Counted from the stretch's first letter, positions 1 through 8,911 are shown. The stretch: 39,565 nucleotides of DNA from Gaiellasilicea sp035556515 (GCA_035556515.1 DATMEO010000164.1:1-39565); one strand, 5' to 3'. Numbers and translations: made by a program. The notes: generated by a model from the letters alone, not told the origin.

Positions 1-772
1 GGCCCTGGTGGTAGCCGACGTTGCAGCCGCCGCCGAACGTGTAGACGAGCCTGCCGTTCCAGCCGGGCTCGTCAGAGAACGGGCTCGGCGGCGCAGCCGG
101 GTCGTAGAGAGCGGCGATCTCGTAGACCGCCCGGTCGATCACGCCCTTCTCGATGCGGACGATGTAGTCGACGGTCCGGCCGTCGAGCGTGGTCGTCTGC
201 GCGAGGTTCGCCGGCTTCACGGCCGGATCGGCGAGCCCGGCGAAGGCGCCGGCGGTCGTCCGGTACTGGTAGCGCACCTGCGTCGGCGCGAAACAGTCGG
301 CGTCGAGCGCAGGCCCGAGCCCGTTCTGCACCGTCTCGCAGAAGAAGGGCTCCTGCTGCGGGCCCGAGAACATCGGCCCGCTGAGGGGGTGGTTGACGAC
401 GCGGAGGGTCGCGGAGCGGCCCGGCGGCGTGCCCTTCCCGTTGCCGTTCGCGCGCGCGATGATCTCGTTCTCGCCGAGGGCGAGCCCGTCGACGAGCCCA
501 TGCAGCGATCCGTCGGGCATCGTCCGGAAGCTCCCGGACACATCCCGGCCGTTCGCCTCGATCCGGAGGTGCTTCAGGCTCGCGGCGTCGTCGTGGAGCC
601 GGATCTCGACAAGGACGTCGCCGCCCGAGACGTACTGCGGCAGCGTCGACAGCGCTTCGATCGTCGGCGCCGCATTCCCCGCGCCTCCCGCGCCGACGGG
701 CAGCAGGCCCGCGGCGAGGACGGCCGCGGCCGCTGCGACGAGGCGCACGCCGCGTGTGTGGTAACCGGTCAT
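1..772 (-). CDS. DUF6351 family secreted protein (partial, N-terminal part)
   Basis: The frame is open from an ATG at 772 to the window edge, so about 257 N-terminal residues are visible and the C-terminus is missing. A GAGGGGGAG ribosome binding site lies just upstream of the ATG. The protein starts with a signal-peptide-like stretch (a basic residue, then AAAAAVLAAGLLPVGAG). It continues with LSTLPQYVSGGDVLVEI, a NGRDVSGSF segment, NHPLSGPMFSGPQQEPFFC near residue 130 and WNGRLVYTFGGGCNVGYHQG at the cut end. I recognise this series of motifs as the DUF6351 family, large secreted proteins related to tannase/feruloyl-esterase-like hydrolases. The catalytic part would lie beyond the edge, so activity cannot be judged. 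It ends the minus-strand run downstream of clpC, separated from it by a terminator hairpin. Confidence 0.8.
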   Translation of the reverse strand, partial: MTGYHTRGVRLVAAAAAVLAAGLLPVGAGGAGNAAPTIEALSTLPQYVSGGDVLVEIRLHDDAASLKHLRIEANGRDVSGSFRTMPDGSLHGLVDGLALGENEIIARANGNGKGTPPGRSATLRVVNHPLSGPMFSGPQQEPFFCETVQNGLGPALDADCFAPTQVRYQYRTTAGAFAGLADPAVKPANLAQTTTLDGRTVDYIVRIEKGVIDRAVYEIAALYDPAAPPSPFSDEPGWNGRLVYTFGGGCNVGYHQG

Positions 773-843
773 CTCTCCCCCTCTTTGTCGTGTGCGCGGC
801 GAGCACACCACACCGCGCCGAGGCGCGCAAGTGGGACGGAACG

Positions 844-871
844 CGAGGGGCCGCCTTGCGGCGGCCCCTCG
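844..871 (-). terminator. Terminator hairpin after clpC
   Basis: A perfect 12-bp inverted repeat (CGAGGGGCCGCC / GGCGGCCCCTCG) with a 4-nt loop starts four bases after the clpC TAA stop. No T-run follows on the minus strand, as is common in GC-rich actinobacteria. It separates clpC from the DUF6351 gene. Confidence 0.75.
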
Positions 872-874
872 GGC

Positions 875-3415
875 TTACTCCTCTTCGGCCGGCGCCTCGT
901 CCGGCTCGGCCGGCGGCGCGTCGGCCGGCACCGTCACCTTCTCGGCCCGCGGCGCGCCCTCGACGATCTTGATGTCGACGAGCGACTCGCCCTCCTCGCC
1001 GGTGAGCTCTTCCTTCTTGTCGACGAGGATCGTCGACCCGGCGTTGAGCTCGCGCCCGAGGACGAAGTCGGCGAGCGGATCCTCGATGAAGCGCTGGATC
1101 GCACGGCGCAGCGGGCGCGCGCCCATCGCCGGGTCGAAGCCCTGCTCGACGAGCACCTCCTTCGCCGCGTCGGTCAGCTCGATCGCGACCTCGTAGGTCG
1201 CCATCTGCTCCCGCAGCCGCTTCAGCTGCAGGTCGACGATCGTGAGGATCTCAGCCTTCTCGAGCTTGTGGAACACGATGATCTCGTCGATCCGGTTCAA
1301 GAGCTCGGGCCGGAAGACCTTCTTCAGCTCGCCGGTGACCCGCCCCTTCATCTCGTCGTAGCTGAGCCCGTGCTCGTCGCCGACCGAGAAGCCGAGCGTC
1401 TGGTTCTTCGCGATCTGACCGGCGCCGATGTTCGACGTCATGATCACGATCGCGTTCCGGAAGTCGACCTTGCGGCCCTGCGAGTCCGTCAGCTTTCCCT
1501 CCTCCAGGATCTGGAGCAGGATGTTGAAGACGTCCGGGTGGGCCTTCTCGATCTCGTCGAGCAGGAGCACCGAGTACGGCTTGCGGCGGACGGCCTCGGT
1601 CAGCTGGCCACCCTCGTCGTAGCCGACGTAGCCGGGCGGGGAGCCGACGAGCCTGGAGACGGAGTGCTTCTCCATGTACTCCGACATGTCGACCTGGATC
1701 ATCGCGTCCTCGTCGCCGAAGAGGAACTCGGCGAGCGTGCGCGCGAGCTCGGTCTTGCCGACGCCGGACGGGCCGAGGAAGATGAACGAGCCGGTCGGCC
1801 GCTTCGGGTCCTTGATCCCCGCGCGGGCGCGGCGGATCGCCTTCGAGGCCGCGACGATCGCCTGGTGCTGGCCGATCACGCGCTTGTGCAGCTCGTCCTC
1901 CATCCGGACCAGCTTCTGCGACTCGGCCTCGGTCAGCTTGAAGACCGGGATCCCCGTCCACATCGAGACGATGTCCGCGATCTCGTCCTCGCCGACCTCG
2001 GGCTGCTCCTCGGACTCCTCCGAGCGCCAGTTCTCCTCGAGCTCCTTCTTCTTCTGCGTCAGCTTGCGCTCCTTGTCGCGCAAGGAGGCGGCCTTCTCGA
2101 ACTCCTGCGCCTCGATCGCGTTCTCCTTGTCGGTGCGCACTCGCTCGATCTCGTCCTCGAGCTCGCGGTAGCGCGGCGGCGCAGTCATCGTCTTGATCCG
2201 CAGGCGCGAGCCGGCCTCGTCGATCAGGTCGATCGCCTTGTCCGGCAGGTGCCGGTCCTGGATGTAGCGATCCGCCATCACGGCGGCGGCGCGGAGCGCG
2301 TCGTCGGAGATCTGGCAGCGGTGGTGCGCCTCGTACCGGTCGCGCAGGCCGCGCAGGATCTGCACGGTGTCGTCGATCGTCGGCTCCTCGACGCGCACCT
2401 GCTGGAAGCGCCGCTCGAGCGCGGCGTCGCGCTCGAGGTACTTGCGGTACTCGTCGAGCGTCGTCGCGCCGATCGTCTGCAGCTCGCCGCGTGCCAGCGC
2501 CGGCTTCAGGATCGAGGCCGCGTCGATCGCGCCCTCGGCCGCTCCGGCTCCGACGAGGTTATGGAGCTCGTCGATGAAGAGGATGATGTCGCCCCGCTGC
2601 ATGATCTCCTTCATCACCTTCTTCAGCCGCTCCTCGAACTCGCCGCGGTACTTCGAGCCGGCGACGAGCGCGGCCAGGTCGAGCGTGTAGATCTGCTTGT
2701 TCTTCAGCAGCTCGGGCACCTGGTTCGTGGAGATCTTGTTTGCGAGCCCCTCGACGACGGCGGTCTTGCCGACGCCGGGCTCGCCGATCAGGACCGGGTT
2801 GTTCTTCTGGCGGCGCGAGAGGATCTGCATCACGCGCTCGATCTCGGTCTGGCGCCCGACGACGGGATCCAGCTTGCCGTCCGTCGCCAGCTTGGTGAGA
2901 TTCCGCCCGAATTGGTCGAGCAGCTTCGAGCTCTTTGCCTTCTCCCCCGAGCCTCCGCCGGAGCCCTGCTGGCGCCGGCCGGGGCCGGAGAGCATGCGGA
3001 TGATCTCGTTGCGGATCTTCTCGGCGTCCGCGTCGAAGTCGAGCAGGATCCGTGCAGCGACACCCTCGTTCTCGCGCACGAGGCCGAGCAGGATGTGCTC
3101 GGTGCCGATGTAGTTGTGGCCGAGCGAGAGCGCTTCGCGCAGCGCCAGCTCGAGAACCTTTTTCGCGCGCGGCGTGAACGGGATCTGGCCCGTCGTCACC
3201 TCGTCGCCCTGGCCGACGATGCGTGCGACCTGCGCGCGCACCTCTTCCACGGTGATGTCGAGCGACTCGAGCACCCGCGCCGCAAGCCCCTCCTCCTCAC
3301 GCAACAGTCCGAGGAGAATGTGCTCGGTGCCGATGTAGTTGTGCTTGAGGGCGCGGGCCTCGTCCTGTGCGAGAACGACGACCTGGCGAGCCCGTTCTGT
3401 GAATCGCTCGAACAA
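875..3415 (-). CDS. clpC: ClpC, AAA+ unfoldase of the ClpCP protease
   Basis: At 846 residues this is full length for ClpC, the ATP-driven unfoldase that feeds proteins to the ClpP peptidase in the cytoplasm. Two Clp N-terminal repeats occupy residues 1-145 (MFERFTERARQVVVLAQDEA; IGTEHILLGL occurs twice). The first AAA module has Walker A GEPGVGKT at about 211-218 and Walker B ILFIDELH. A UVR-like coiled middle segment follows near 420-470. The second AAA module has GPSGVGKT and VLLLDEIEKAHPDV. The C-terminus is acidic and alanine/proline rich. The start is TTG at 3415, fixed by a GGAGGG site 8 nt upstream and by homology to the usual MFERF start. No ctsR or mcsAB genes are nearby, so Firmicutes-style control is not seen. 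The N-domain is duplicated in the gene at 26815-27417. Confidence 0.97.
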   Translation of the reverse strand: MFERFTERARQVVVLAQDEARALKHNYIGTEHILLGLLREEEGLAARVLESLDITVEEVRAQVARIVGQGDEVTTGQIPFTPRAKKVLELALREALSLGHNYIGTEHILLGLVRENEGVAARILLDFDADAEKIRNEIIRMLSGPGRRQQGSGGGSGEKAKSSKLLDQFGRNLTKLATDGKLDPVVGRQTEIERVMQILSRRQKNNPVLIGEPGVGKTAVVEGLANKISTNQVPELLKNKQIYTLDLAALVAGSKYRGEFEERLKKVMKEIMQRGDIILFIDELHNLVGAGAAEGAIDAASILKPALARGELQTIGATTLDEYRKYLERDAALERRFQQVRVEEPTIDDTVQILRGLRDRYEAHHRCQISDDALRAAAVMADRYIQDRHLPDKAIDLIDEAGSRLRIKTMTAPPRYRELEDEIERVRTDKENAIEAQEFEKAASLRDKERKLTQKKKELEENWRSEESEEQPEVGEDEIADIVSMWTGIPVFKLTEAESQKLVRMEDELHKRVIGQHQAIVAASKAIRRARAGIKDPKRPTGSFIFLGPSGVGKTELARTLAEFLFGDEDAMIQVDMSEYMEKHSVSRLVGSPPGYVGYDEGGQLTEAVRRKPYSVLLLDEIEKAHPDVFNILLQILEEGKLTDSQGRKVDFRNAIVIMTSNIGAGQIAKNQTLGFSVGDEHGLSYDEMKGRVTGELKKVFRPELLNRIDEIIVFHKLEKAEILTIVDLQLKRLREQMATYEVAIELTDAAKEVLVEQGFDPAMGARPLRRAIQRFIEDPLADFVLGRELNAGSTILVDKKEELTGEEGESLVDIKIVEGAPRAEKVTVPADAPPAEPDEAPAEEE

Positions 3416-3423
3416 CCTCTCGA

Positions 3424-3493
3424 CCCTCCTTCCGACAGTGATTCCGGAGGGAAGCTCATCAACCCTCCGGGTCGAAGGTCTGCCCCCATGGTA
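3424..3493 (-). promoter_or_regulatory. clpC promoter and structured leader
   Basis: On the minus strand a -10-like TACCAT lies at 3493-3488; no good -35 is visible. Downstream is a perfect 8-bp inverted repeat (CCGGAGGG at 3470-3463, CCCTCCGG at 3451-3444, 11-nt loop), followed by the GGAGGG ribosome binding site at 3429-3424. The CCCTCC arm can pair either with the upstream GGAGGG or with the ribosome binding site. The base pairing is seen; a regulatory role is inference. Confidence 0.4.
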
Positions 3494-3538
3494 TCGGACG
3501 CATCCCGCGTGACCCAGAATCCCACCCGGGCGGGGTTG

Positions 3539-5020
3539 CTACTCGACGGACTTGAACGAGGCGAAGACCGCCGCCACCGTCAGCAGCAGGATCTTGACGT
3601 CGAGCCAGAGGGAGAAGTTCTCGATGTAGTAGTTGTCCCACTCGACGCGGTCCGCGAGCGACGTGTTCCCGCGTAGCCCGTTCGCCTGAGCCCAGCCGGT
3701 GATCCCCGACTTGACCCGATGACGGTCGCCGTAGCGGTAGACGCTCGTGTCGAAGCGGGCGACGAACTCGGGCCGCTCCGGCCGCGGGCCGACGATGCTC
3801 ATCTGCCCGAAGAGCACGTTGAAGAGCTGCGGCAGCTCGTCGAGCGAGGTCTTGCGCAGGAAGCGCCCGACCCCGCTGCGCCGGTCGGCACCCTCGACGC
3901 CTCCTGGGGCCATCCCCTCCGCGAGCTCGAACGACTCGGCGTGTCCGCCGGCGTCGCGCATCGTCCGGAACTTGAGCATGTCGAATTCGATCCCGTCGCG
4001 GCCGATGCGGCGCTGGCGGAAGAAGATCGGCCGGCCGAGGGAGAGGTAGGTCGCTGCTGCGAGGGCGAGGAGGAGTGGCGAGAGGACGAGCACGAGCCCG
4101 GCGCTGACGACGCGGTCGAGCGCGTACTTGATCGTGTAGTGGAGCCCGCGGGGGTCGGACGGGCGGGCCGAGACGAGCGGCAGGCCGCCGATGTGGTCGA
4201 CGTTCAGCCGGGTGGTCGTCTGCTCGTAGAAGCGCGGTACGACCGCCACTGCGACGCCGAGCTCCTCGCAGCGGCGAACGAGCCGCAGGAGCACGTCGTC
4301 GGGCGCGGTCGAGAAGGTGATGATCACCTGCTCGACGTCGTGCTCGCGCACCACGCGGGCGAGATCCCAGCTTGCGCCGAGGACGGGGAGCGGTACCCCC
4401 GCGCCGTCGTGGGCGAGCGGATCCTTGTCGAGGAAGCCGATCGGGGTCAGGCCCAGCTGGGGCTTGTCGAGCAGACGGGCAGCGGTGAGGCGGCCAACAC
4501 GTCCGGCGCCGACGATGAGGGTCGGGCGCAAGCCCTCGCCCGCGAGGCGGGCACGGCGCTGCGACCAGTTGAGCGCAACCCGCCCTGCGCCGACGTACGC
4601 GGTCGCGAAGAGCCAGAGCCGGAGTGTCTGATCGACGTCGCTCGTGGAGCCGCCGACGGTCGCGGCCAGCGCGAGCAGGGAGATCGCGGCGATCCCGGTC
4701 GCCCCCGCGATCCGGCGGAGGTCGTCGATCGTGCGCATCCCGAACGTCGGGCCGTAGAGCCCGCGCGTTGCCAGCAGCACGACGACCAGCGCCGAGTACC
4801 CGAGCGTCCACTCGGCCGAGATCCCGGAGACGCCGGCGGCGTCGGCCCCGAGCGCGGTCGCCACACCGGCGAGCGCGAGCATGGCGACATCGACCGCAAC
4901 CCGGCCGAGCCGCCACCGCAGCCCGGCGCCGAGGCCGAGCCGGAACGGCCGCCGCTCGAGACGCGGAGCGAGATCATGGATCGCGTCGAAGGTCGACGCC
5001 CTATCGATGAGTTGAACCAC
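3539..5020 (-). CDS. Polyprenyl glycosylphosphotransferase (priming sugar transferase)
   Basis: This 493-residue membrane protein is of the WbaP/WcaJ/CpsE type. It transfers a sugar phosphate from a nucleotide sugar to undecaprenyl phosphate and so starts repeat-unit synthesis. The N-terminal third holds several membrane helices (about residues 35-150). A CoA-binding-like Rossmann segment follows (TLIVGAGRVGRLTAARLLD). The C-terminal bacterial sugar transferase domain begins near residue 295 with the KYALDRVVSAGLVLVLSPLL helix and contains FFRQRRIGRDGIEFDMLKFR, KTSLDELPQLFNVL and the SIVGPRPERPEFV signature, then GITGWAQ(A/V)NG and WDNYYIENFSLWLD. The start is GTG at 5020 with GGAGAGG upstream. 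It lies 35 nt downstream of the LPFTG gene on the same strand, and it is probably the first enzyme for the polysaccharide made by this locus. Confidence 0.93.
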   Translation of the reverse strand: MVQLIDRASTFDAIHDLAPRLERRPFRLGLGAGLRWRLGRVAVDVAMLALAGVATALGADAAGVSGISAEWTLGYSALVVVLLATRGLYGPTFGMRTIDDLRRIAGATGIAAISLLALAATVGGSTSDVDQTLRLWLFATAYVGAGRVALNWSQRRARLAGEGLRPTLIVGAGRVGRLTAARLLDKPQLGLTPIGFLDKDPLAHDGAGVPLPVLGASWDLARVVREHDVEQVIITFSTAPDDVLLRLVRRCEELGVAVAVVPRFYEQTTTRLNVDHIGGLPLVSARPSDPRGLHYTIKYALDRVVSAGLVLVLSPLLLALAAATYLSLGRPIFFRQRRIGRDGIEFDMLKFRTMRDAGGHAESFELAEGMAPGGVEGADRRSGVGRFLRKTSLDELPQLFNVLFGQMSIVGPRPERPEFVARFDTSVYRYGDRHRVKSGITGWAQANGLRGNTSLADRVEWDNYYIENFSLWLDVKILLLTVAAVFASFKSVE

Positions 5021-5055
5021 GAGCGTGCCTCTCCGGGAGCTCTAGGCCAGCCGCT

Positions 5056-5436
5056 CTACGACCGTGCCCGTCCGAGACGTCTGAAGCCCAGGCCGAGCAG
5101 GAGCAGGAAGCCCGCCCCCACGGTCAGGAGCGCCAGGTCGACGCCTGTGAAGGGCAACGTGGTGTCCGTCCGCCCGACGGCGTCTGTTCCGGCATCCTCG
5201 TCGCGCAGCTCCTCTTCGATCTCGCCGCGCATGCCGGGCGTGACCGTCGGCTTGCCGTAGCCCTGGACGGCGGCGTCGTTGAGCGCGTTCCGCAGGTCGC
5301 TGTCGCTGTAGTTCGCGTCGAGCCTGCCGTTGTCCGCATAGTCGGCGTAGATCTCGCTCGGCGACGCTGCCGACGCAGCCGATACCACCATCAGTGCCAG
5401 CAGCGCCAGCGCTGACACAATCCGCAATCTCTTCAT
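5056..5436 (-). CDS. Small secreted protein with LPFTG cell-wall sorting signal
   Basis: The 126-residue product begins with a signal peptide (MKRLRIVSALALLALMVVSA, ending near ASAASP). A short polar region of about 70 residues follows. Then come LPFTG at about residue 94, a hydrophobic segment (VDLALLTVGAGFLLLLGLGF) and a basic tail (RRLGRARS). That is the layout of a sortase substrate. AAGGAG lies about 6 nt before the ATG. No sortase gene is in the window. The mature part is acidic, has no family I recognise and is too short to be an enzyme. Its place directly upstream of the priming transferase suggests a cell-surface role linked to the polysaccharide, but that is inference from position only. 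Confidence 0.8.
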   Translation of the reverse strand: MKRLRIVSALALLALMVVSAASAASPSEIYADYADNGRLDANYSDSDLRNALNDAAVQGYGKPTVTPGMRGEIEEELRDEDAGTDAVGRTDTTLPFTGVDLALLTVGAGFLLLLGLGFRRLGRARS

Positions 5437-5489
5437 CCCCCGCTCCTTCAGCCGCTGGAAAATCTGCCGCTTTTTATGGTTTGTCCGCC
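5437..5489. promoter_or_regulatory. Divergent promoter region, LPFTG gene / polymerase gene
   Basis: These 53 bases separate two divergent genes and contain one of the few AT-rich pockets in this part of the window (5460-5482). On the plus strand TATGGT at 5475-5480 fits a -10 and lies 9 nt before the GTG at 5490, compatible with a leaderless transcript. On the minus strand the same pocket could serve the LPFTG gene. No clear -35 was found for either. Confidence 0.35.
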
Positions 5490-7382
5490 GTGCCCCTACG
5501 AACTCTCTTCCACATTCCCGAGGAAACTAACCGCCGGTTTCCCGCCGATCCTCCCCCGCCTTTCGCCGGCGCGAGCGACCTGGTTCGGTCGCTGCCGGTC
5601 GTGTGCGCGACCGCAGTTGCGCTGACGCTTGCCTGGCGTCTCGACGGGAGCATCCTCGCCCCCGACTGGTTGCCCTACGCGCTCGTGATCGCGCTTCTCG
5701 CCGCCACCGTGCTCTTCTCGTCTGCCGCCCGCATCTCCAGACTGCCACTTGTCGCCGCCACATTCCTCGCCGCGTTCGGCGTCTGGACGGGAATCTCGGC
5801 GTACTGGTCGCCTGCCCCCGCCCTCGCCCGCGACGAGTTCCTTCTCGTCGCACTGTATGCATTTTCGCTCGTTCTGCCAGCCCTGACGCTCCAGACGGAG
5901 CGAAGTCGCGAGGTCGCACTCACCGTGGTGGTCTTCGCGCTGGGTGCGAGCGCCGTCGCGGTCGCGCTCGTCGCACGCTTCGGTGAGCGCCCCGGCAGCC
6001 TCTACGCAGACGGCCGGCTGACCGCCCCCGTCTCGTACGTGAACGGCCAGGCCGCGTTCTTCCTGATCGGCGTCTGGCCCACACTCGCGATCGCCGCGCG
6101 GCGTGGCGCGAGCCCGATCGTCCGCGCGCTCGCACTCGGCTTCGCCGTCGCGATGCTCGCAGGCTGGCTCAGCACTCAGAGCAAGGGCGGCGCCGTCGCG
6201 ATCGTCGTCTCCGCCGCCGTGGTCTTCGCGGCGGTTCCCGGACGGCTGCGACTGCTCGTCCCCGCGTTGGCCGCGGTCGTGCTCGTCGCGCCGCAGTACG
6301 ACGGCCTGACGGCGAGCTTCGGTGCCGACGGAGCCGACGCCCCGGCCCGGCACGCCGGCCAGATCGCGCTCGTGCTCTTCGTCGTCGGCCTCGTCGTCGG
6401 CGCCGTCTATGCGCTCGTCGATGACCGGATCGAGGTCCCTGCACGCGTGCGCCGGGGCGCCGCGATCGCGGTATCGGCCGGGCTGGTGATTGCTGCGGGA
6501 GTGGGCGTCGTGCAGGTCGCATGGCGCGTCGACGTCTCCGAGCAGTGGGAGAGCTTCAAGCAGCTGCCGACGGAGGAGACGGGCAGCAGCCACCTGCTCA
6601 GCCTCGGCTCGAATCGCTACGACTTCTGGCGCGTCAGTCTCGACGGCTTCGCCGAGCATCCGCTCGCAGGCATCGGCGGACGCGGCTTCGGGCCGCAGTA
6701 TCTCGAGCACGCGCGCAGCAATGAGACGCCCGTGCGGGCGCATTCGCTGCCGCTCGACGCGCTCCTCGAGACCGGCCTTGTCGGCGCTGCCCTATTGCTC
6801 GGCTTCTTCGCCGTCACCGCGGCCGGGATCGCCAGGCGGCGCGACACCCTCGTCGGCACGGCGGCGCTCGGGACGTTCGCCTACTTCGCGGTGCACGTGT
6901 CGGGCGACTGGGTCTGGACCTTCCCCGCAATCGGCATCCCGGTCTTTCTACTGCTCGGGATCGCGCTCGCCTCGAACGAGAGCCGGCTGCTGCCGCCGCG
7001 CGTCGCACCGGCTGCCGGCGGCGCCGTGGTCGCGGTCGCGTTACTGCTCTTCGCGCCGCCGTGGCTGAGCGGGCGTGTCACCGATCGGGTCGCCGCCGGC
7101 GAGACTGCCGCCGCGAGCCTCGTGTGGGCGCGCCGGCTCGATCCACTGGCGCTCGAGCCGTTGCTCGTCGAGGCGCGATCGGCGTCAACGCCTGCGGAGG
7201 CGGTCACACCGCTCGAACGCGCCGTCGAGAAGGAGCCGCGCAATGTCGGCGCCCGCTACCTGCTCGGACTGGCCTACCTGGAGGCGGGCCGGAACGCGGA
7301 TGCGCGTGCTGAGCTGCTCGAGGCGCGCCGCCTCTATCCGCGCAGCGCCGAGATCCTCGACGCGATCTCGCGGACGAAGTGA
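5490..7382 (+). CDS. O-antigen ligase/polymerase-like membrane protein with C-terminal TPR
   Basis: About 630 residues. Roughly a dozen hydrophobic helices are followed by the Wzy/ligase signature region (ANPLAGIGGRGFG-like: EHPLAGIGGRGFGPQYLEHA, then RAHSLPLDALLETGLVGAAL). The last 80 residues contain a TPR-like repeat (RNVGARYLLGLAYLEAGRNADARAEL). Proteins of this family polymerise or ligate lipid-linked oligosaccharides on the outer face of the membrane. The start is uncertain. The frame is open upstream into the divergent gene, but GTG at 5490 just after a -10-like TATGGT is the best candidate; TTG at 5481 is another. No Shine-Dalgarno is obvious. The stop overlaps the start of the flippase gene. 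It is one of two Wzy-like proteins in the locus. Confidence 0.85.
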   Translation: MPLRTLFHIPEETNRRFPADPPPPFAGASDLVRSLPVVCATAVALTLAWRLDGSILAPDWLPYALVIALLAATVLFSSAARISRLPLVAATFLAAFGVWTGISAYWSPAPALARDEFLLVALYAFSLVLPALTLQTERSREVALTVVVFALGASAVAVALVARFGERPGSLYADGRLTAPVSYVNGQAAFFLIGVWPTLAIAARRGASPIVRALALGFAVAMLAGWLSTQSKGGAVAIVVSAAVVFAAVPGRLRLLVPALAAVVLVAPQYDGLTASFGADGADAPARHAGQIALVLFVVGLVVGAVYALVDDRIEVPARVRRGAAIAVSAGLVIAAGVGVVQVAWRVDVSEQWESFKQLPTEETGSSHLLSLGSNRYDFWRVSLDGFAEHPLAGIGGRGFGPQYLEHARSNETPVRAHSLPLDALLETGLVGAALLLGFFAVTAAGIARRRDTLVGTAALGTFAYFAVHVSGDWVWTFPAIGIPVFLLLGIALASNESRLLPPRVAPAAGGAVVAVALLLFAPPWLSGRVTDRVAAGETAAASLVWARRLDPLALEPLLVEARSASTPAEAVTPLERAVEKEPRNVGARYLLGLAYLEAGRNADARAELLEARRLYPRSAEILDAISRTK

Positions 7383-8902
7383 GCGAAGCGGTCGAATCCA
7401 CGAGCGGCAGCTCCGTGGTGCGGGGCGGGCTCTGGCACATGGCGAATCTGGTCGTGCCGCAGCTCTACGCCCTCGTCGCGTCGATTGTCGCCGCGCGCTT
7501 CCTCGGGCCCGAAGGAATGGGCCGTCAGAGCTACATCGCCTTCGTCGCGCTGTCCGTGACGCTTTTGCTCTCGGGCTCGATGTGGGTCTCGCTCGTCCGC
7601 CACATCGGCGAGACGATGGGGCGCGGCGACACGGGAGCGGTGCGCGGGCTGCTGACGTGGGCATGGCGCATTGAGGGCGTGACGGCGGTGATCGGCGGCG
7701 CCGCAATCGGCTCCGTCGCGCTCGCGGGGGCCGAGCCTGAGGGCGCGTGGCTGCTGGCGGCGGCGATCACGATGGCGTCGATCCTGCACACCGTCCCGAG
7801 CGCGATCCTGACCGGGCTGCAGCAGTTCAAGCAGGCGTCGATCGTCGGCCTCACCACCGGGCTCGTCGGCACCATCGCCACGGTCGTCGTGCTCGATGCC
7901 GGTGGCGGGATCGTCGGCATGTTCGCGGTCGAGCTCGTGATCGGCCTGCTCAACCTCGCCTGGACGGGGATTCTCGCGCAGCGGGTCCTGCTCAGAGTTG
8001 CGCCGACGCCGGCGCCGGCCGGGCCGCTCCGCCGGCAGGTGACGCGCTACGCGCTGGGATATTCGTCGGGAATCGTCCTCGAGCTGGTCGTGGCACGACG
8101 CTCGGAGCTCTTCTTCCTGGAGCGGTTCTCGACCGACGAGCAGATCGCGTTCTACTCGATCGCCTTCGCGATGGTGACCGCTGCGTCTCAGCTTCCGCGC
8201 GCCCTGGCGGCGGCGACGACGCCCGCGTTCGCGACGCTCTTCGGAGCGGGCTCGACGGAGCGGATCTCCGCCGGCTTCAACCGCGGGTTGCGGCTGCTGC
8301 TCGTGTGCGCCTTGCCGTTGACAGCGGCAGGCATGGCCCTCGGGCCCGAGCTCGCGACCACCGTCTACGGCGACGACTACCGGGCCGTGTCCGCCCCGCT
8401 GCTGATCCTGCTCGCGGGCTACCCCCTCTTCGGGCTCACGTCGCTCGCGAACGCCCTGCTGACGGGACTCGGCCGGCTCCGCGCTGCGATCGCGGCGAAC
8501 GCCGCGGCGGCCGCGATCGACGTCGGGCTGGCGCTGACGCTCGCGGGCCCGCTCGGGGCGCGCGGGGCCGCTCTCGCGAACCTCTCCGGCCAGATCGTCT
8601 ACGCGGTGGTCGTGCTCTCGTACACGCTTCGCCTCGTCGGCAGGGAACGTTTCGATGCCGCGATCGTCCGCAGCGCTGCGGCAGCGGCCGGCGCGGGCGC
8701 GGCCGCCTGGGCTACCCAGGACTGGATCGCCGGCGCACCCGGCCTGATCGCCGGATCGGTGACCTTCGTGGCCGCGTTCGCCCTGCTCGCGCCGCTCCTC
8801 CGGGTCGTCCCACGCCAGGACGTCGACTGGCTGGTGGGGGTCATCGGCCCGAAGGCGCCCTCGTGGACGCGGAGGTTCGTGCGGCTCTGCGCGGGCTCGT
8901 GA
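7379..8902 (+). CDS. Oligosaccharide flippase (Wzx-like, MOP superfamily)
   Basis: This 507-residue integral membrane protein has about 12-14 predicted helices. It starts GGLWHMANLVVPQLYALVASIVAARFLGPEGMGRQSYIAF, the usual N-terminus of polysaccharide-biosynthesis flippases (GxxxxxARxLGPexyG). These proteins move undecaprenyl-linked repeat units across the membrane. The GTG start overlaps the TGA stop of the preceding polymerase-like gene (GTGA), so translation is probably coupled. The gene ends 9 bases from the convergent acetyltransferase gene. The Wzx call rests on overall topology and the N-terminal motif; substrate cannot be told. Confidence 0.88.
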   Translation: MSEAVESTSGSSVVRGGLWHMANLVVPQLYALVASIVAARFLGPEGMGRQSYIAFVALSVTLLLSGSMWVSLVRHIGETMGRGDTGAVRGLLTWAWRIEGVTAVIGGAAIGSVALAGAEPEGAWLLAAAITMASILHTVPSAILTGLQQFKQASIVGLTTGLVGTIATVVVLDAGGGIVGMFAVELVIGLLNLAWTGILAQRVLLRVAPTPAPAGPLRRQVTRYALGYSSGIVLELVVARRSELFFLERFSTDEQIAFYSIAFAMVTAASQLPRALAAATTPAFATLFGAGSTERISAGFNRGLRLLLVCALPLTAAGMALGPELATTVYGDDYRAVSAPLLILLAGYPLFGLTSLANALLTGLGRLRAAIAANAAAAAIDVGLALTLAGPLGARGAALANLSGQIVYAVVVLSYTLRLVGRERFDAAIVRSAAAAAGAGAAAWATQDWIAGAPGLIAGSVTFVAAFALLAPLLRVVPRQDVDWLVGVIGPKAPSWTRRFVRLCAGS

Positions 8903-8911
8903 CCGGTCGCG

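Noticed and set aside
3196..3525. Small minus-strand frame overlapping the clpC start, with a GGAGGG-ATG near 3458, as a leader peptide
   Set aside because: It runs 90 codons into clpC in another frame with serine/arginine-rich shadow composition; the GGAGGG is better explained as a hairpin arm.
8..3676. Plus-strand open frame of 1222 codons antisense to clpC
   Set aside because: It mirrors a fully conserved ClpC on the other strand, has an arginine/leucine/aspartate-rich composition typical of antisense frames in GC-rich DNA, and no recognisable domain.
3719..5260. Plus-strand open frame of 513 codons
   Set aside because: Antisense to the priming glycosylphosphotransferase, whose signatures are complete on the minus strand.
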